Origin: an uncultured Haloferula sp.
GTDB taxonomy: Bacteria > Verrucomicrobiota > Verrucomicrobiae > Verrucomicrobiales > Akkermansiaceae
DNA length: 12,656 nt
Direction: 5' to 3'
Assembly: GCA_946885645.1 (NCBI GenBank)
Contig: CAMPGU010000106.1
Span: 1 to 12,656, forward strand
Numbering within the stretch: position 1 is the first letter of the stretch; each line of letters begins with the position of its first letter. Shown here one piece after another: positions 1 through 7,583 of this stretch. Below the pieces are notes generated by a model, which saw only the letters and a program-made list of their open reading frames with translations, was not told the origin of the DNA and did not search any database. The position numbers and the translations under genes were made by a program.

Positions 1-1
1 G

Positions 2-1042
2 GGGCTCGGGGGAGGGAAGGAAGCGGGGAGTCTGAGGCACATCCTGACGGCGATAGTCCCTGCGGCCGTCCTGCTGGTTCTCGCCTTTGCGTTGCCATCG
101 GATCCCGGGCTGCGATTCGTGAGGAATCTCGCGGTTTTCGGCGTCCCGGCGCTGCTGTGTTTCCTGATGTCGCGGCACGCCATCCGCTTTGCGGTGGCGA
201 TTGCGTGTGTGCTGCTCGCGAGCCGGTTCGCGCCGGAGCAGGGGATGACAACGCTGGCAGTGGCGCGCAGCTTTTTCGGCATCCATCGCGTGGCGAGCGA
301 TGGGAAATTCCACTACCTCTTTCACGGTAAGACGGTGCACGGAATACAGGCCCGGGATCCGGTGCAGCGGCAGATCCCGCTCAGCTATTACCACCCCGGC
401 GGCCCGCTGGGGCAGATTTTCGAGTCGCGGGAATTCGGACCGGTGGCGGCCGTTGGTTTGGGCGCGGGAGCCGCGGCCATGTATGGCAGGCCCGGCCAGT
501 CCTTCACGTTCTATGAAATCGACCCCGCGGTGATCCGGATCGCGAGGGATTCCGGCTTCTTCACCTATCTTTCCGATTCGCCTGCACGTGTGGAGTTCGT
601 GACCGGGGATGCACGCCTGAAGCTCGGCGAGCCCCGTGACCACTCCGATCTCATCATCCTGGATGCCTACGGCTCGGATTCGGTGCCCGTGCATCTGCTC
701 ACGCGGGAGGCCCTGGCGATTTACCTGGGAAGACTTTCCCCGCGGGGAATGATCGCCTTCCATCTCTCGAACCTGCACCTGGACCTGCGGCCCGTGATCG
801 CGAATCTCGCGGCGGATGCGGGGGTGCCCTGCCTTTTCCAGGAGGATGCCGATTTTTCCGTGGAGGAGGCTGCCGCGGGAAGAGCCCCCTCGCGCTGGGC
901 GGTGATCGCGCGGACCCGGACCGATTTGGAGCCCTTGGCAAAAAGCGGCCGTTGGGAGGAGTTGGAAGCGGAGCCGCGGAGCAAGCTGTGGACCGATGAT
1001 TATTCGAGCATCGTTCCACTGCTGGACCTGCGGGGGAATTAG
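2..1042 (+). CDS. Membrane-anchored spermidine-synthase-like protein, 5' truncated by window edge
   Basis: The frame is open through the left edge, so the true start lies outside; a TTG at 92 is only an internal candidate. Numbering from the first visible codon (position 2), hydrophobic stretches at about 14-31, 42-56 and 60-75 look like the last membrane helices. They are followed by a Rossmann-type methyltransferase domain of the spermidine synthase class. Visible motifs are GLGAG (152-156, nucleotide binding), YEID (171-174, the acidic residue that usually holds the ribose), GDAR (202-205), DAYGSD followed by VP (about 221-229, the active-site loop region) and TDD (331-333). The YYHPGGPLGQ segment just before the Rossmann core is typical of the 'fused MFS/spermidine synthase' group, whose true substrate is mostly unknown. 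Polyamine aminopropyl transfer is therefore not certain. Stop TAG at 1040-1042. A YihY/BrkB gene follows 46 bases on. Confidence 0.8.
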   Translation, partial: GLGGGKEAGSLRHILTAIVPAAVLLVLAFALPSDPGLRFVRNLAVFGVPALLCFLMSRHAIRFAVAIACVLLASRFAPEQGMTTLAVARSFFGIHRVASDGKFHYLFHGKTVHGIQARDPVQRQIPLSYYHPGGPLGQIFESREFGPVAAVGLGAGAAAMYGRPGQSFTFYEIDPAVIRIARDSGFFTYLSDSPARVEFVTGDARLKLGEPRDHSDLIILDAYGSDSVPVHLLTREALAIYLGRLSPRGMIAFHLSNLHLDLRPVIANLAADAGVPCLFQEDADFSVEEAAAGRAPSRWAVIARTRTDLEPLAKSGRWEELEAEPRSKLWTDDYSSIVPLLDLRGN

Positions 1043-1088
1043 GGGCAGCGCGTGCCGGACTCTGCTTTCCGGACTTTCGCCCGCGCAC

Positions 1089-1994
1089 ATGAATGTTAGA
1101 TTGCGGGCGGTGTTCCGATTCCGACGGCTGCGGTCCATTCTCTTCTGGCGGCGCATGACCCGCCGCTGGGTGCAGCACCGGCATGCCGATAATTCAGCGG
1201 CACTCGCCTTTTACGCGCTGATTTCCCTCCCGCCGCTCCTGCTCATCGGAGTGACGGTGGCGAGCATGGTACTCGGCGAGAAAACAGCGCACGGTGAACT
1301 TGAGAAGCAATTCGCCGCCGTACTGGGGCCCGAGCTGGCGGCAACCATCGACAATATCCTGCAAAGCGCGCGGATCGCGCCCCGCTCAGAACCGGCTGCT
1401 TTCGTGATCGCGATGTTCACCCTGCTTTATGCCGGCTCCCACGTTTTGTCGAAACTGCGGAACACGCTCAATGTGGTGAACGAAGCCGCGCCCGCCGACC
1501 CTTCCCGGCCCTGGCTCACCCGGCTTGCGGCGCGGGCCCTCTGCGCGGGGCTGATCCTGATCTTCGGCGCGCTGCTCGTGGTGGCCACCGTCATGCAGGC
1601 CTTCGCTGCGTACGTGGCGGCCCGCATGGATGCACCTTGGCTGGCGAATTTCGATCTCCTGCAGAATTTCGGCTGGCTTTCGACCTACCTGCTCCTGGCC
1701 TGCGCTTTCTCGCTGATCCTGAAAGTGCTGCCACGGCGGCGGCCTCTCTGGAAACACGCCTTCATCGGCGCGGCCTTTGCGGCACTCATCACGGTCTCGC
1801 TCAAGGGGGTGCTGAACTTCTACTTCCAGCACAGCATGTGGGGTTCCTTTATCGGCGGGGGCCTGAATTTCCTGCTCTTCCTCTTCTGGCTCTTCGTCTC
1901 CATCCAGGCATTCCTCGCCGGAGCGGAAGTGGCGGCGTGGAGGGGGCGGCGGGCCGCGATCCGCAGGAAGGCAGCGTTGGAGAAGGGCGATTGA
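1089..1994 (+). CDS. YihY/virulence factor BrkB family membrane protein
   Basis: This 301-residue integral membrane protein belongs to the YihY/BrkB (UPF0761) family. That family was once wrongly called RNase BN, and its biochemical role is unsettled. About six hydrophobic segments can be read: 38-62, 104-122, 149-175, 196-213, 224-245 and 258-281. Family hallmarks are AALAFYALISLPPLLL near the N-terminus, the LRNTLNVVNE region after helix 2, the L-K-V-L-P-R-R-R loop before helix 5, and the closing AFLAGAEVAAW segment. The frame is open further upstream, but those codons overlap the end of the preceding gene and look unlike protein. I chose the ATG at 1089, which places a basic cytoplasmic N-terminus before helix 1. 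No clear Shine-Dalgarno is visible; an ATG at 1155 would also keep all helices. The gene is co-directional with the upstream gene and convergent with the GH76 gene, 15 bases away. Confidence 0.88.
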   Translation: MNVRLRAVFRFRRLRSILFWRRMTRRWVQHRHADNSAALAFYALISLPPLLLIGVTVASMVLGEKTAHGELEKQFAAVLGPELAATIDNILQSARIAPRSEPAAFVIAMFTLLYAGSHVLSKLRNTLNVVNEAAPADPSRPWLTRLAARALCAGLILIFGALLVVATVMQAFAAYVAARMDAPWLANFDLLQNFGWLSTYLLLACAFSLILKVLPRRRPLWKHAFIGAAFAALITVSLKGVLNFYFQHSMWGSFIGGGLNFLLFLFWLFVSIQAFLAGAEVAAWRGRRAAIRRKAALEKGD

Positions 1995-2009
1995 GGCTCC
2001 GGCTTGGCA

Positions 2010-3194
2010 TTACCGACGGTCCGCTGCCGGCACGGCCTTGCCGGGGGCGGACTTCGTGGCTCCGCGGGCGGCGAGCCAATAGATCCGTGCGGGGCTGGCC
2101 TGGTTCAGCAGCACGGTCTCGCGCAGCGCGCCGGGACGCCGGCGGTCCCAGCGGTGCGGGTAGCGGCCGTGCTCGTCCCGCATTTTCCCGTGCAGGCGCA
2201 CGAGGCAGCGGTCCACGGTTTCCCTCCAGCGGGCGTCCTTGTCCCGCTCGTGGAGCTCCAGGAAGGACTCCAACAGCAGATGGGCGAAGCGCCCGCTGTC
2301 GGAAACCGCCCCGTCCGGATGGATCCAGAGCTTCTCCGCGGCGGCGGCCATCCGCCGTGCTTCGTCCAAATAAGTCGCCTCGCCGGTGATCTCGTGCAGC
2401 AGGCAATTCGCGCGGATCATCAGGGCGGAATTGTAGGTGAACTTCCGGCGGTCGATCCGTCCGTTCAGCTTGATATTGTCCCAGAAGAGCCCGTCCTTGT
2501 CCTGCAGGTTCGCGCGTGTCCACGTGTAAACCCGCTTTGCCGTTTCCAAGTGCTTCTCGTCTTTCGTGAGCTGGTGCATCCGGAGCGCGGAAACGATGGC
2601 TGGGGCGTTCGTGCAGGTGTTTTTGGAGGTCTTCTCCAGCTCCCGCCAATAAAGTCCGCCGCCGAGCTTGTCGTCCTCTCCGCTCATGACGAAACGGAAG
2701 GTCGCCAACGCCCGGTCGAGGTACTTCGGGTCCTTCGTCAGCTCGTGGACCTCGGCCAGGGCCAGCACCAGCCAGGCGTTGTCATCGTAATAGCGGTCGG
2801 AGGCTTTCGGTCCCGGCTGGACGTCGAAGCCCTCGATGCCGTCGTGCTTCCACCAGTACACCTGGATGGCGTCGGCATAGTCCCGCAGCGGTGCCAGATA
2901 CTTGTCCGGCTCCAGGGAAGCGGCCGCGGCCATGGCGGAAATCTGGACACCCACGCCCCACATGAAAGCCGGGTGGTCCGGCTTGCCGGTTTCCAGATCG
3001 GCCTTCTCGGCGTAGAGCTTTTTTTCCGGCAGCCACAAATCCTTGTGGAGCACCTCCATGGTCTCCGCGCCCCACTGGCGGAAAGGCGGGCCGTCTCCGG
3101 GCTCCGCCGCGGTCGTAGCCACCGCCGCCAGGAGGGCCGTGGCGAGGGAGACGACCTTGAAAGACAGGCGAGGGGAAAGCATCGGGCGGATCAT
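2010..3194 (-). CDS. Secreted glycoside hydrolase family 76 (alpha-1,6-mannanase-like)
   Basis: This 394-residue protein starts with a basic n-region, a hydrophobic core (VVSLATALLAAVATTA) and an A-x-A-like site before EPGD, so it should be Sec-exported. The remainder is an alpha-helical toroid enzyme resembling GH76. The adjacent acidic pair in YYDDNAW (D137-D138 from the chosen start) is the family's catalytic signature, and both residues are present. Also matching are the GGGLYWRE block followed by KNTCTNAPA, and a later FTYNSALM block. GH76 enzymes cleave alpha-1,6-mannosidic linkages in yeast-type or other mannans; the exact substrate here is not shown. The length fits a single-domain GH76. 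ATG at 3194 and ATG at 3182 are both possible starts, while a TTG at 3239 is unlikely. The gene lies 81 bases downstream of the GH97 gene on the same strand, and palindromic sequence sits in that gap. Confidence 0.85.
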   Translation of the reverse strand: MIRPMLSPRLSFKVVSLATALLAAVATTAAEPGDGPPFRQWGAETMEVLHKDLWLPEKKLYAEKADLETGKPDHPAFMWGVGVQISAMAAAASLEPDKYLAPLRDYADAIQVYWWKHDGIEGFDVQPGPKASDRYYDDNAWLVLALAEVHELTKDPKYLDRALATFRFVMSGEDDKLGGGLYWRELEKTSKNTCTNAPAIVSALRMHQLTKDEKHLETAKRVYTWTRANLQDKDGLFWDNIKLNGRIDRRKFTYNSALMIRANCLLHEITGEATYLDEARRMAAAAEKLWIHPDGAVSDSGRFAHLLLESFLELHERDKDARWRETVDRCLVRLHGKMRDEHGRYPHRWDRRRPGALRETVLLNQASPARIYWLAARGATKSAPGKAVPAADRR

Positions 3195-3236
3195 GGGCAG
3201 GATTCGCGCCAAGTGCACCCGTTCTTGCAACAGATG

Positions 3237-3260
3237 CAAACGTGTTTGGAAAAATTTCCA
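3237..3260. promoter_or_regulatory. Overlapping palindromes upstream of GH76 gene (operator candidate)
   Basis: Two inverted repeats overlap by two bases in the 81-base gap between the GH97 stop and the GH76 start. CAAAC-gt-GTTTG (3237-3248) and TGGAAA-aa-TTTCCA (3247-3260) are both perfect. They are AT-rich against a GC-rich background and lie about 43-66 bases upstream of the GH76 ATG. LacI-type regulators of sugar genes bind similar short palindromes, but no regulator gene is in the window, so the operator role is inference. Confidence 0.3.
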
Positions 3261-3275
3261 CTGCCGTTGCGACCT

Positions 3276-5645
3276 CTACCGTCTTCCGGCGATGATCACG
3301 AAGCCGCCCCCCGGCTCCATCACGACCGATACCTTCTCGCCCTGCTTCGCGATTCCCTTGACGATCTTCAGCTTGGTCTTATCGCCTTCGACGTCGGAGT
3401 AGGAAATCGTGTTCCATTCGCCGGGGGAGATGAAATCGAGCGCGAAGGCATACTCCCTTTTGCTGTCGGTTCCATTGATCACCCCGATCCACCAGGTGTC
3501 GCCGGAGCGTCGGGCGAGGGCCGCGATTTCCCCGATCCTGCTCCCGGGCAGGACCCTCAATTCGTCCCACGCGACCGGTTTCGTACGGATGAAGGTCAGC
3601 ACCTCCCCGGGCTGCGCCAGATAGGATTCCGCGCTGTCCGCCCAGTGGTGCATCGGGGAGTTGTACGCTACGGCTGCTGCCATTTGGGAGCCCGCCGTGG
3701 TCTTGCCCATCGGACCGGCGCGGAAGACGGTCGGCGTGAAATCCGCCGGCCCTGTCACCAGACGGGTGAAAGGCAGCGCGGCCAGATGGGAGCGCGCCAC
3801 ATTCCCGCCCTGCTCCATGCCGTAGATCGCCTCCCGCGTCATCCAGTGAGGCCACGTGCGCTCTTCCCCGGCGGGTTTGTTCGCGCCGTGGAAATTGATC
3901 AGGATCTCGTACTTCGCCGCGATCTCCAGGCAGGAGCGGAAGAAGGCCAGGCGGTCCTGGCTCTCGCTGTCCATGAAGTCGATCTTCACCCCCACCGCGC
4001 CCGCCTTCGCGACATTCGCGAAGAATTCCTCCCGTTTCGAGGGATCGCGCAGGCGTTCCCAGTGCTCCCACACCATGATCTTCACCTTCTTTTTCGCGGC
4101 ATAGTCGCAGACTTCCTTCAGGCCCGCCCACTCGTCCTTGCCATCGCGATGCCAGCCCATCTTCGGCTCCCGCCAAGGATCGTCGATCGTGTAGTACTGG
4201 CAGTTCAGCGCCGCGGCATCGTCCACGTAGCCCTTGATGCGGTCCCATTGTGCCGTGTCCCATTGGCCGAAACCCCAGGTCCAGAAAGCGCGGCCGGGCT
4301 GGATCCAATCCGTCTTCACTCCCTTCGGGAAGAGTTTCGAATCGGGCGGGGGAGAGACGTTGTAAACGATGCTCTGGTTCACCAGGTCCGTCAGATCCTT
4401 CGCTGCGATGACGATCCGCCAGGGCGTGGTGATCTCGCCCTCCATCATCCAGCCCTTCGGATCGTCTTCAAAAATGCCGCAGAGCATCTCGCCCCGCGGA
4501 CCGAGCGTCATCCCGCTGTAGCCGAGCATGTTCGCCTCGGTGATACAGGCATAGCCCCCGTGGGGCAGTTCGACGGTCACCGGCATCGTGATCTGGCGGG
4601 CCGGGGCGTTGCCTTCGGGGCGGAAGCGCAGATAGTTGGCTTCGTAGTTGGCGGTGTTGTGGTGGCTCCAGTAGGTGGAGCCTTTCGGCAGCAGGAAAGA
4701 GGTGGCTTCGCCGCTGACCCGGCGCCGGCCCTTGCCGGGAATGATGTAGCGCCAGGCGATGCCGTCGTCGTAGGCGCGCAGGTCGAGCGTCCATTTGCCG
4801 AAGCCCTCGGTGAGCATTTCAGTCCTGAGGCCCCTGCCGTGGTCGCGCAGCGATTTCGTGTTGCCGATCCAATCGTAGTCGCTGTCGGTCTGGTAGCGGG
4901 ACTCCCCCACGACCTTGGCATTTTTCCCGATATCGATTCCATCGACGGTCACTCCCAGCGGCGAGCGTTGGAGAAAAGGCGCGATCCCCCTGTGCCCCGT
5001 GAGGAAGAGCCGGTCGCCCCCACGGACGACGCCGGTCATGATGTTCTCATCCGGGCTCTTCAGCACGGAGTTCCCGATCATGGGGGTGTTATCCTCGGGG
5101 TCGTTGAAGTGCGGGAGCTCCATGGCCCAGCGCGGGGACATGACCGGAGGCTTCTCGGTGAAAACGAAGCGGGCCTCGGACCAATCGGCGTGGTCGTGAT
5201 TCTTGCCGTCGCCGCCATCCGTCACGCGGAGCTCGATGATCTTCTTGCCGCTGAGATCCACGGAGATTTTCTTGGCCGCTTCGCCCTTCCGGATCACGCC
5301 GGTGTCGTGAACCACCCGGTCATCGGCCACCACCTGGAATGCCACCGAGCCTGCACCCTCCGTGGAATCATCCACGCCGACCGATGCCTCGAACTTCAGC
5401 GCGCCGCCACCTTCGTGGATGAAGTAGGCTTGGCTCGGCGCGTGGGTGCCGATGCCACGTTGGAATGACGTGCCGGAGATCGTCAGCGGCTTTTTGTTCA
5501 GGGAGCGGTTCTTTTGGGCGCTGCCGAAACCGGTGACGATCTCGTTGACATTGAAGTCATCGAGCCATGCGGACTTTTCTTGGGCGAAGGCACCCGCTTG
5601 CGAGGCGAGCAGGCATAGCACGGCGATGCGGGTTCTGGGCGTCAT
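3276..5645 (-). CDS. Secreted NPCBM-domain GH97 alpha-glycosidase, predicted retaining
   Basis: This 789-residue exported enzyme has a signal peptide (MTPRTRIAVLCLLASQAGAFA, cleavage before QEKS). Domains in order are an NPCBM carbohydrate-binding module (about 25-165; RGIGTHAPS and the VGVDDST block), the GH97 N-terminal beta-sandwich (about 170-425; WRYIIPG, STYWSHH), the GH97 barrel (about 450-685) and a C-terminal beta domain. GH97 contains inverting alpha-glucosidases (SusB) and retaining alpha-galactosidases (BtGH97b; nucleophile D415, acid/base E470, as I recall). Here KIDFMDSE offers D556 and IYGMEQ offers E611, also 55 residues apart, favouring the retaining class. Start ATG 5645 is preferred because upstream there is only a TTG at 5660. 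A hairpin ends two bases before the ATG. The GH76 gene follows, which suggests joint breakdown of an alpha-linked, perhaps galactomannan-like, glycan; the exact substrate is unproven. Confidence 0.93.
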   Translation of the reverse strand: MTPRTRIAVLCLLASQAGAFAQEKSAWLDDFNVNEIVTGFGSAQKNRSLNKKPLTISGTSFQRGIGTHAPSQAYFIHEGGGALKFEASVGVDDSTEGAGSVAFQVVADDRVVHDTGVIRKGEAAKKISVDLSGKKIIELRVTDGGDGKNHDHADWSEARFVFTEKPPVMSPRWAMELPHFNDPEDNTPMIGNSVLKSPDENIMTGVVRGGDRLFLTGHRGIAPFLQRSPLGVTVDGIDIGKNAKVVGESRYQTDSDYDWIGNTKSLRDHGRGLRTEMLTEGFGKWTLDLRAYDDGIAWRYIIPGKGRRRVSGEATSFLLPKGSTYWSHHNTANYEANYLRFRPEGNAPARQITMPVTVELPHGGYACITEANMLGYSGMTLGPRGEMLCGIFEDDPKGWMMEGEITTPWRIVIAAKDLTDLVNQSIVYNVSPPPDSKLFPKGVKTDWIQPGRAFWTWGFGQWDTAQWDRIKGYVDDAAALNCQYYTIDDPWREPKMGWHRDGKDEWAGLKEVCDYAAKKKVKIMVWEHWERLRDPSKREEFFANVAKAGAVGVKIDFMDSESQDRLAFFRSCLEIAAKYEILINFHGANKPAGEERTWPHWMTREAIYGMEQGGNVARSHLAALPFTRLVTGPADFTPTVFRAGPMGKTTAGSQMAAAVAYNSPMHHWADSAESYLAQPGEVLTFIRTKPVAWDELRVLPGSRIGEIAALARRSGDTWWIGVINGTDSKREYAFALDFISPGEWNTISYSDVEGDKTKLKIVKGIAKQGEKVSVVMEPGGGFVIIAGRR

Positions 5646-5647
5646 GG

Positions 5648-5680
5648 GAAAAGCGGACAAGAAGTCTTGCCCGGATTTTC
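5648..5680 (-). promoter_or_regulatory. Hairpin abutting GH97 start codon (leader structure or terminator)
   Basis: On the minus strand the sequence reads GAAAA-TC-CGGGCAAG-ACTT-CTTGTCCG-C-TTTTC. The inner stem is 8 bp (one G-U pair) with a 4-base loop. After a small internal mismatch a further 5 bp pair (GAAAA with TTTTC). It lies between the glycosyltransferase stop and the GH97 ATG, and ends two bases before that ATG. It could end glycosyltransferase transcripts or mask the ribosome-binding region of the GH97 message. Confidence 0.4.
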
Positions 5681-5726
5681 ACGCGGCACATCCCCCGATG
5701 GAGTGGGCGGGACCCGCTTTCCGGCC

Positions 5727-6488
5727 TTATTCCCGCCAGTAATCCGCCACCCAGGGCGCGGGGAGCACCCGGTGGTGGATCTTTCCCTTGGTCATGCCTT
5801 GCACGGCGTCCGGCGGGTCCGGCTTGCCGTGGAAGACGAGAAACTTCGCTCCCTCCGGCTTCTTCGGCGCGACCAGCAGATTGAGCGGAAAAGCCGGGCG
5901 GCAGTTGTATTTGAAGCTGCGCACCCACTCCTCCGGCCACCAGTAGCGCTCTTCCATCGCATAGGTGAGGAAAGCCTGCTCGGTCTGGAAGACGGAGCGG
6001 TCCTGAGCCCGGTCCATTTCCCGGATGAAGGTGTCGTAGATGTATTGGGACGCCCCGGCCTCGAACCGGAAGATCGACGAATTCCCGATCTCCGGGCGCG
6101 GGCGGAGGATCTGTTTCCGGCGCTCGATCCAATTGTGGATGATGCAGTTCTTCCCCGGCTTGTAGTCGAAGAAGCAGTCGATGGAGCCGAGGATGACCAG
6201 ATCGAGATCGAGGAAGAGCGTCGGCCCCCGCAAATCCGCGAAGCCGTCCCGGGTCATCACCAGCTTCAGGAAAACATTCGGCCACTTCGCTTGGGTGATG
6301 CCGGGGTTCTCCGGGAAGGGAAGCGTCTCGATGCCGTCCACCAGGCCGGCGGCGTCATCGGTCAGGCACACGAAGCGGAAGGGTCGCGACAGGTTCCGCC
6401 CGATCGAGCGGAAGAGGATATTGACGTAGCGGGCGGGATATCTCTTCCCCCACTTCATGCAGATCACGTTGACGGGCGCTCCATGCAT
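5727..6488 (-). CDS. Small cytoplasmic GT-A-fold glycosyltransferase (DxD)
   Basis: This 253-residue protein has no signal peptide or membrane segment. The N-terminal strand VNVICMKWG, then FRFVCLTDD, and then FLDLDLVILGS resemble the nucleotide-sugar half of GT-A enzymes. The D94-L95-D96 triad would hold the divalent metal and sugar nucleotide. The late FHGKP motif (H220-P223) resembles the H-x-G-x-K-P metal-binding end motif of GT8-like transferases. It probably transfers a sugar to a surface glycan, lipopolysaccharide or protein; donor and acceptor cannot be read from the sequence. The ATG at 6488 is chosen because the first beta strand begins five residues later; the next Met (residue 11) would remove it. 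The gene sits between the HrgA-like gene (102 bases upstream) and the GH97 gene (81 bases downstream), all on one strand. Confidence 0.72.
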   Translation of the reverse strand: MHGAPVNVICMKWGKRYPARYVNILFRSIGRNLSRPFRFVCLTDDAAGLVDGIETLPFPENPGITQAKWPNVFLKLVMTRDGFADLRGPTLFLDLDLVILGSIDCFFDYKPGKNCIIHNWIERRKQILRPRPEIGNSSIFRFEAGASQYIYDTFIREMDRAQDRSVFQTEQAFLTYAMEERYWWPEEWVRSFKYNCRPAFPLNLLVAPKKPEGAKFLVFHGKPDPPDAVQGMTKGKIHHRVLPAPWVADYWRE

Positions 6489-6590
6489 CGTTGCCGGGGA
6501 GAATGGCCGCCGGGGCCTTCAGGTCAAAGTGGAATCCGTTTCAAAAAACGGGGGTGCCGGGACCGCTGTGATGAAGCAGGGGCCGGGGTC

Positions 6591-7583
6591 TCAGGCGTCG
6601 TCCCGGTAGGCGTCGGCGCGGCCTTTGTCGATGCAGGAGGTCAGCCAGTGCATCAGCTTGTTCACCTCCGGGCTTTCCCGGCGCAGACCGTCGAGCGCCT
6701 GCCAGTCGATGTGCTGGCGGGAATGCGGGGACGCGATCCGGTTGATATCCAGCCGCTCCATCAAGGCTTCGGTTTCTTTCGGATGAGCGTTCAGGATATT
6801 CGCCGGGCGGGGCAGATCGTCGAGCGCTTGGGTGGTCAGGCCGAAGGACATCACGCCGATGCCGAAAGCAGCATTCAGGCGGCGCAGGCCGTCCGCCAGC
6901 GCCTCGTCCTCGATCGGGGCGGCGTAGAGGAGTTCGCCGCCCTGTGCCCACATGGAAGCGGAGAGCGCTTGGAAAAAGTCCTCACGGAAACTGTGAAGCG
7001 ACGGCTGGATCCGCAGGCGCGCGGCGTGTAGGCGGAAGGGCGCGAGGCCGAGGCGCTGCTTGAGCGCGAGCATGCCGGGATCAAGGGCCAGTTCTTCATC
7101 GGGTGCATCGCCGGTCTCCCAGTCAACTAGAACGACTTCCGGGAATTTCCACAGGTTTCCCAGAGGCGCGCCCTGGGAGAAAGCATGGCGGAAGGTGAAG
7201 GGGAAACGACCGTTTACTTCATAGTAGCGGGTGACCACAGCACGGAATTTCCGCAGCCGCTCGAGCGCGAGATCCACCGCTTCGTGGTCGGCACCGAATT
7301 CATCGAGGCGCCCGTGGCTCAGCGCCAGCAGCTCCTGCGCCCCGGTCAGCGCCGGCACGGGCGCGGTACGGCGATAGTAGCCCTGGCCCTTTTCCACCTT
7401 GGCGATCGGCGAGGCCGGATCGCACGACATGATCGAAAAATGGTAGCGCAGGGAGGCGTCCGAATAGGCGCCGTTCAATTGCAGCCGTGCGAGGCGGATC
7501 AGCTCGGTTCCCTTGATCGCCTCCGACGGATTGCTCGGCAAGAGAGGCGGCAAAATATCCGTAAGCTGCGTGCGTAGGCTCAT
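6591..7583 (-). CDS. Winged-helix protein resembling HrgA/COG2958, degenerate nuclease motif
   Basis: This 330-residue soluble protein is of uncertain function. Residues 1-72 look like a winged-helix module (LRTQLTDILP, IKGTELIRLA, SDASLRYHFS, then a wing ending GQGYYRR). Residues about 125-250 resemble the C-terminal domain of HrgA/COG2958 proteins, as I recall them. These have a P-D-[IV]-V strand, an E-x-K strand, then a FFQA(V/L)SNSSWA helix and a FGIGV strand. Here KFPEVVLVDW (146-155), FFQALSASMWA (203-213) and FGIGVMSF (240-247) match. The acidic residue after P148 is E149 instead of D, and the expected E-x-K positions read R189-L190-R191. A PD-(D/E)xK nuclease active site is therefore probably lost. 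The ATG at 7583 is preferred over a GTG at 7655, whose extra residues look like leader sequence. The gene is divergent from the LolA-like gene. Family call is moderate. Confidence 0.55.
   Translation of the reverse strand: MSLRTQLTDILPPLLPSNPSEAIKGTELIRLARLQLNGAYSDASLRYHFSIMSCDPASPIAKVEKGQGYYRRTAPVPALTGAQELLALSHGRLDEFGADHEAVDLALERLRKFRAVVTRYYEVNGRFPFTFRHAFSQGAPLGNLWKFPEVVLVDWETGDAPDEELALDPGMLALKQRLGLAPFRLHAARLRIQPSLHSFREDFFQALSASMWAQGGELLYAAPIEDEALADGLRRLNAAFGIGVMSFGLTTQALDDLPRPANILNAHPKETEALMERLDINRIASPHSRQHIDWQALDGLRRESPEVNKLMHWLTSCIDKGRADAYRDDA

Noticed and set aside
1055..1075. Two direct copies of CCGGACT, also giving a 5-bp hairpin, between the first two genes
   Set aside because: Too short and without a T-tract; likely chance in GC-rich sequence.
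2004..5468. A plus-strand open frame of more than 1,100 codons antisense to the GH76 and GH97 genes
   Set aside because: It is codon-aligned with both real genes; antisense stops there would require TTA, CTA or TCA codons, which GC-rich genes avoid. Its translation lacks recognisable domains, while the opposite strand encodes clear enzymes with signal peptides.
6536..6551. Inverted repeat CCGTTT-caaa-AAACGG between the HrgA-like and glycosyltransferase genes
   Set aside because: Weak, AT-rich 6-bp stem with no following T-tract outside the stem; not enough to call a terminator.
5667..7031. A 454-codon plus-strand open frame across the glycosyltransferase and HrgA-like genes
   Set aside because: Shadow of the minus-strand genes; low-complexity composition and no domain seen.
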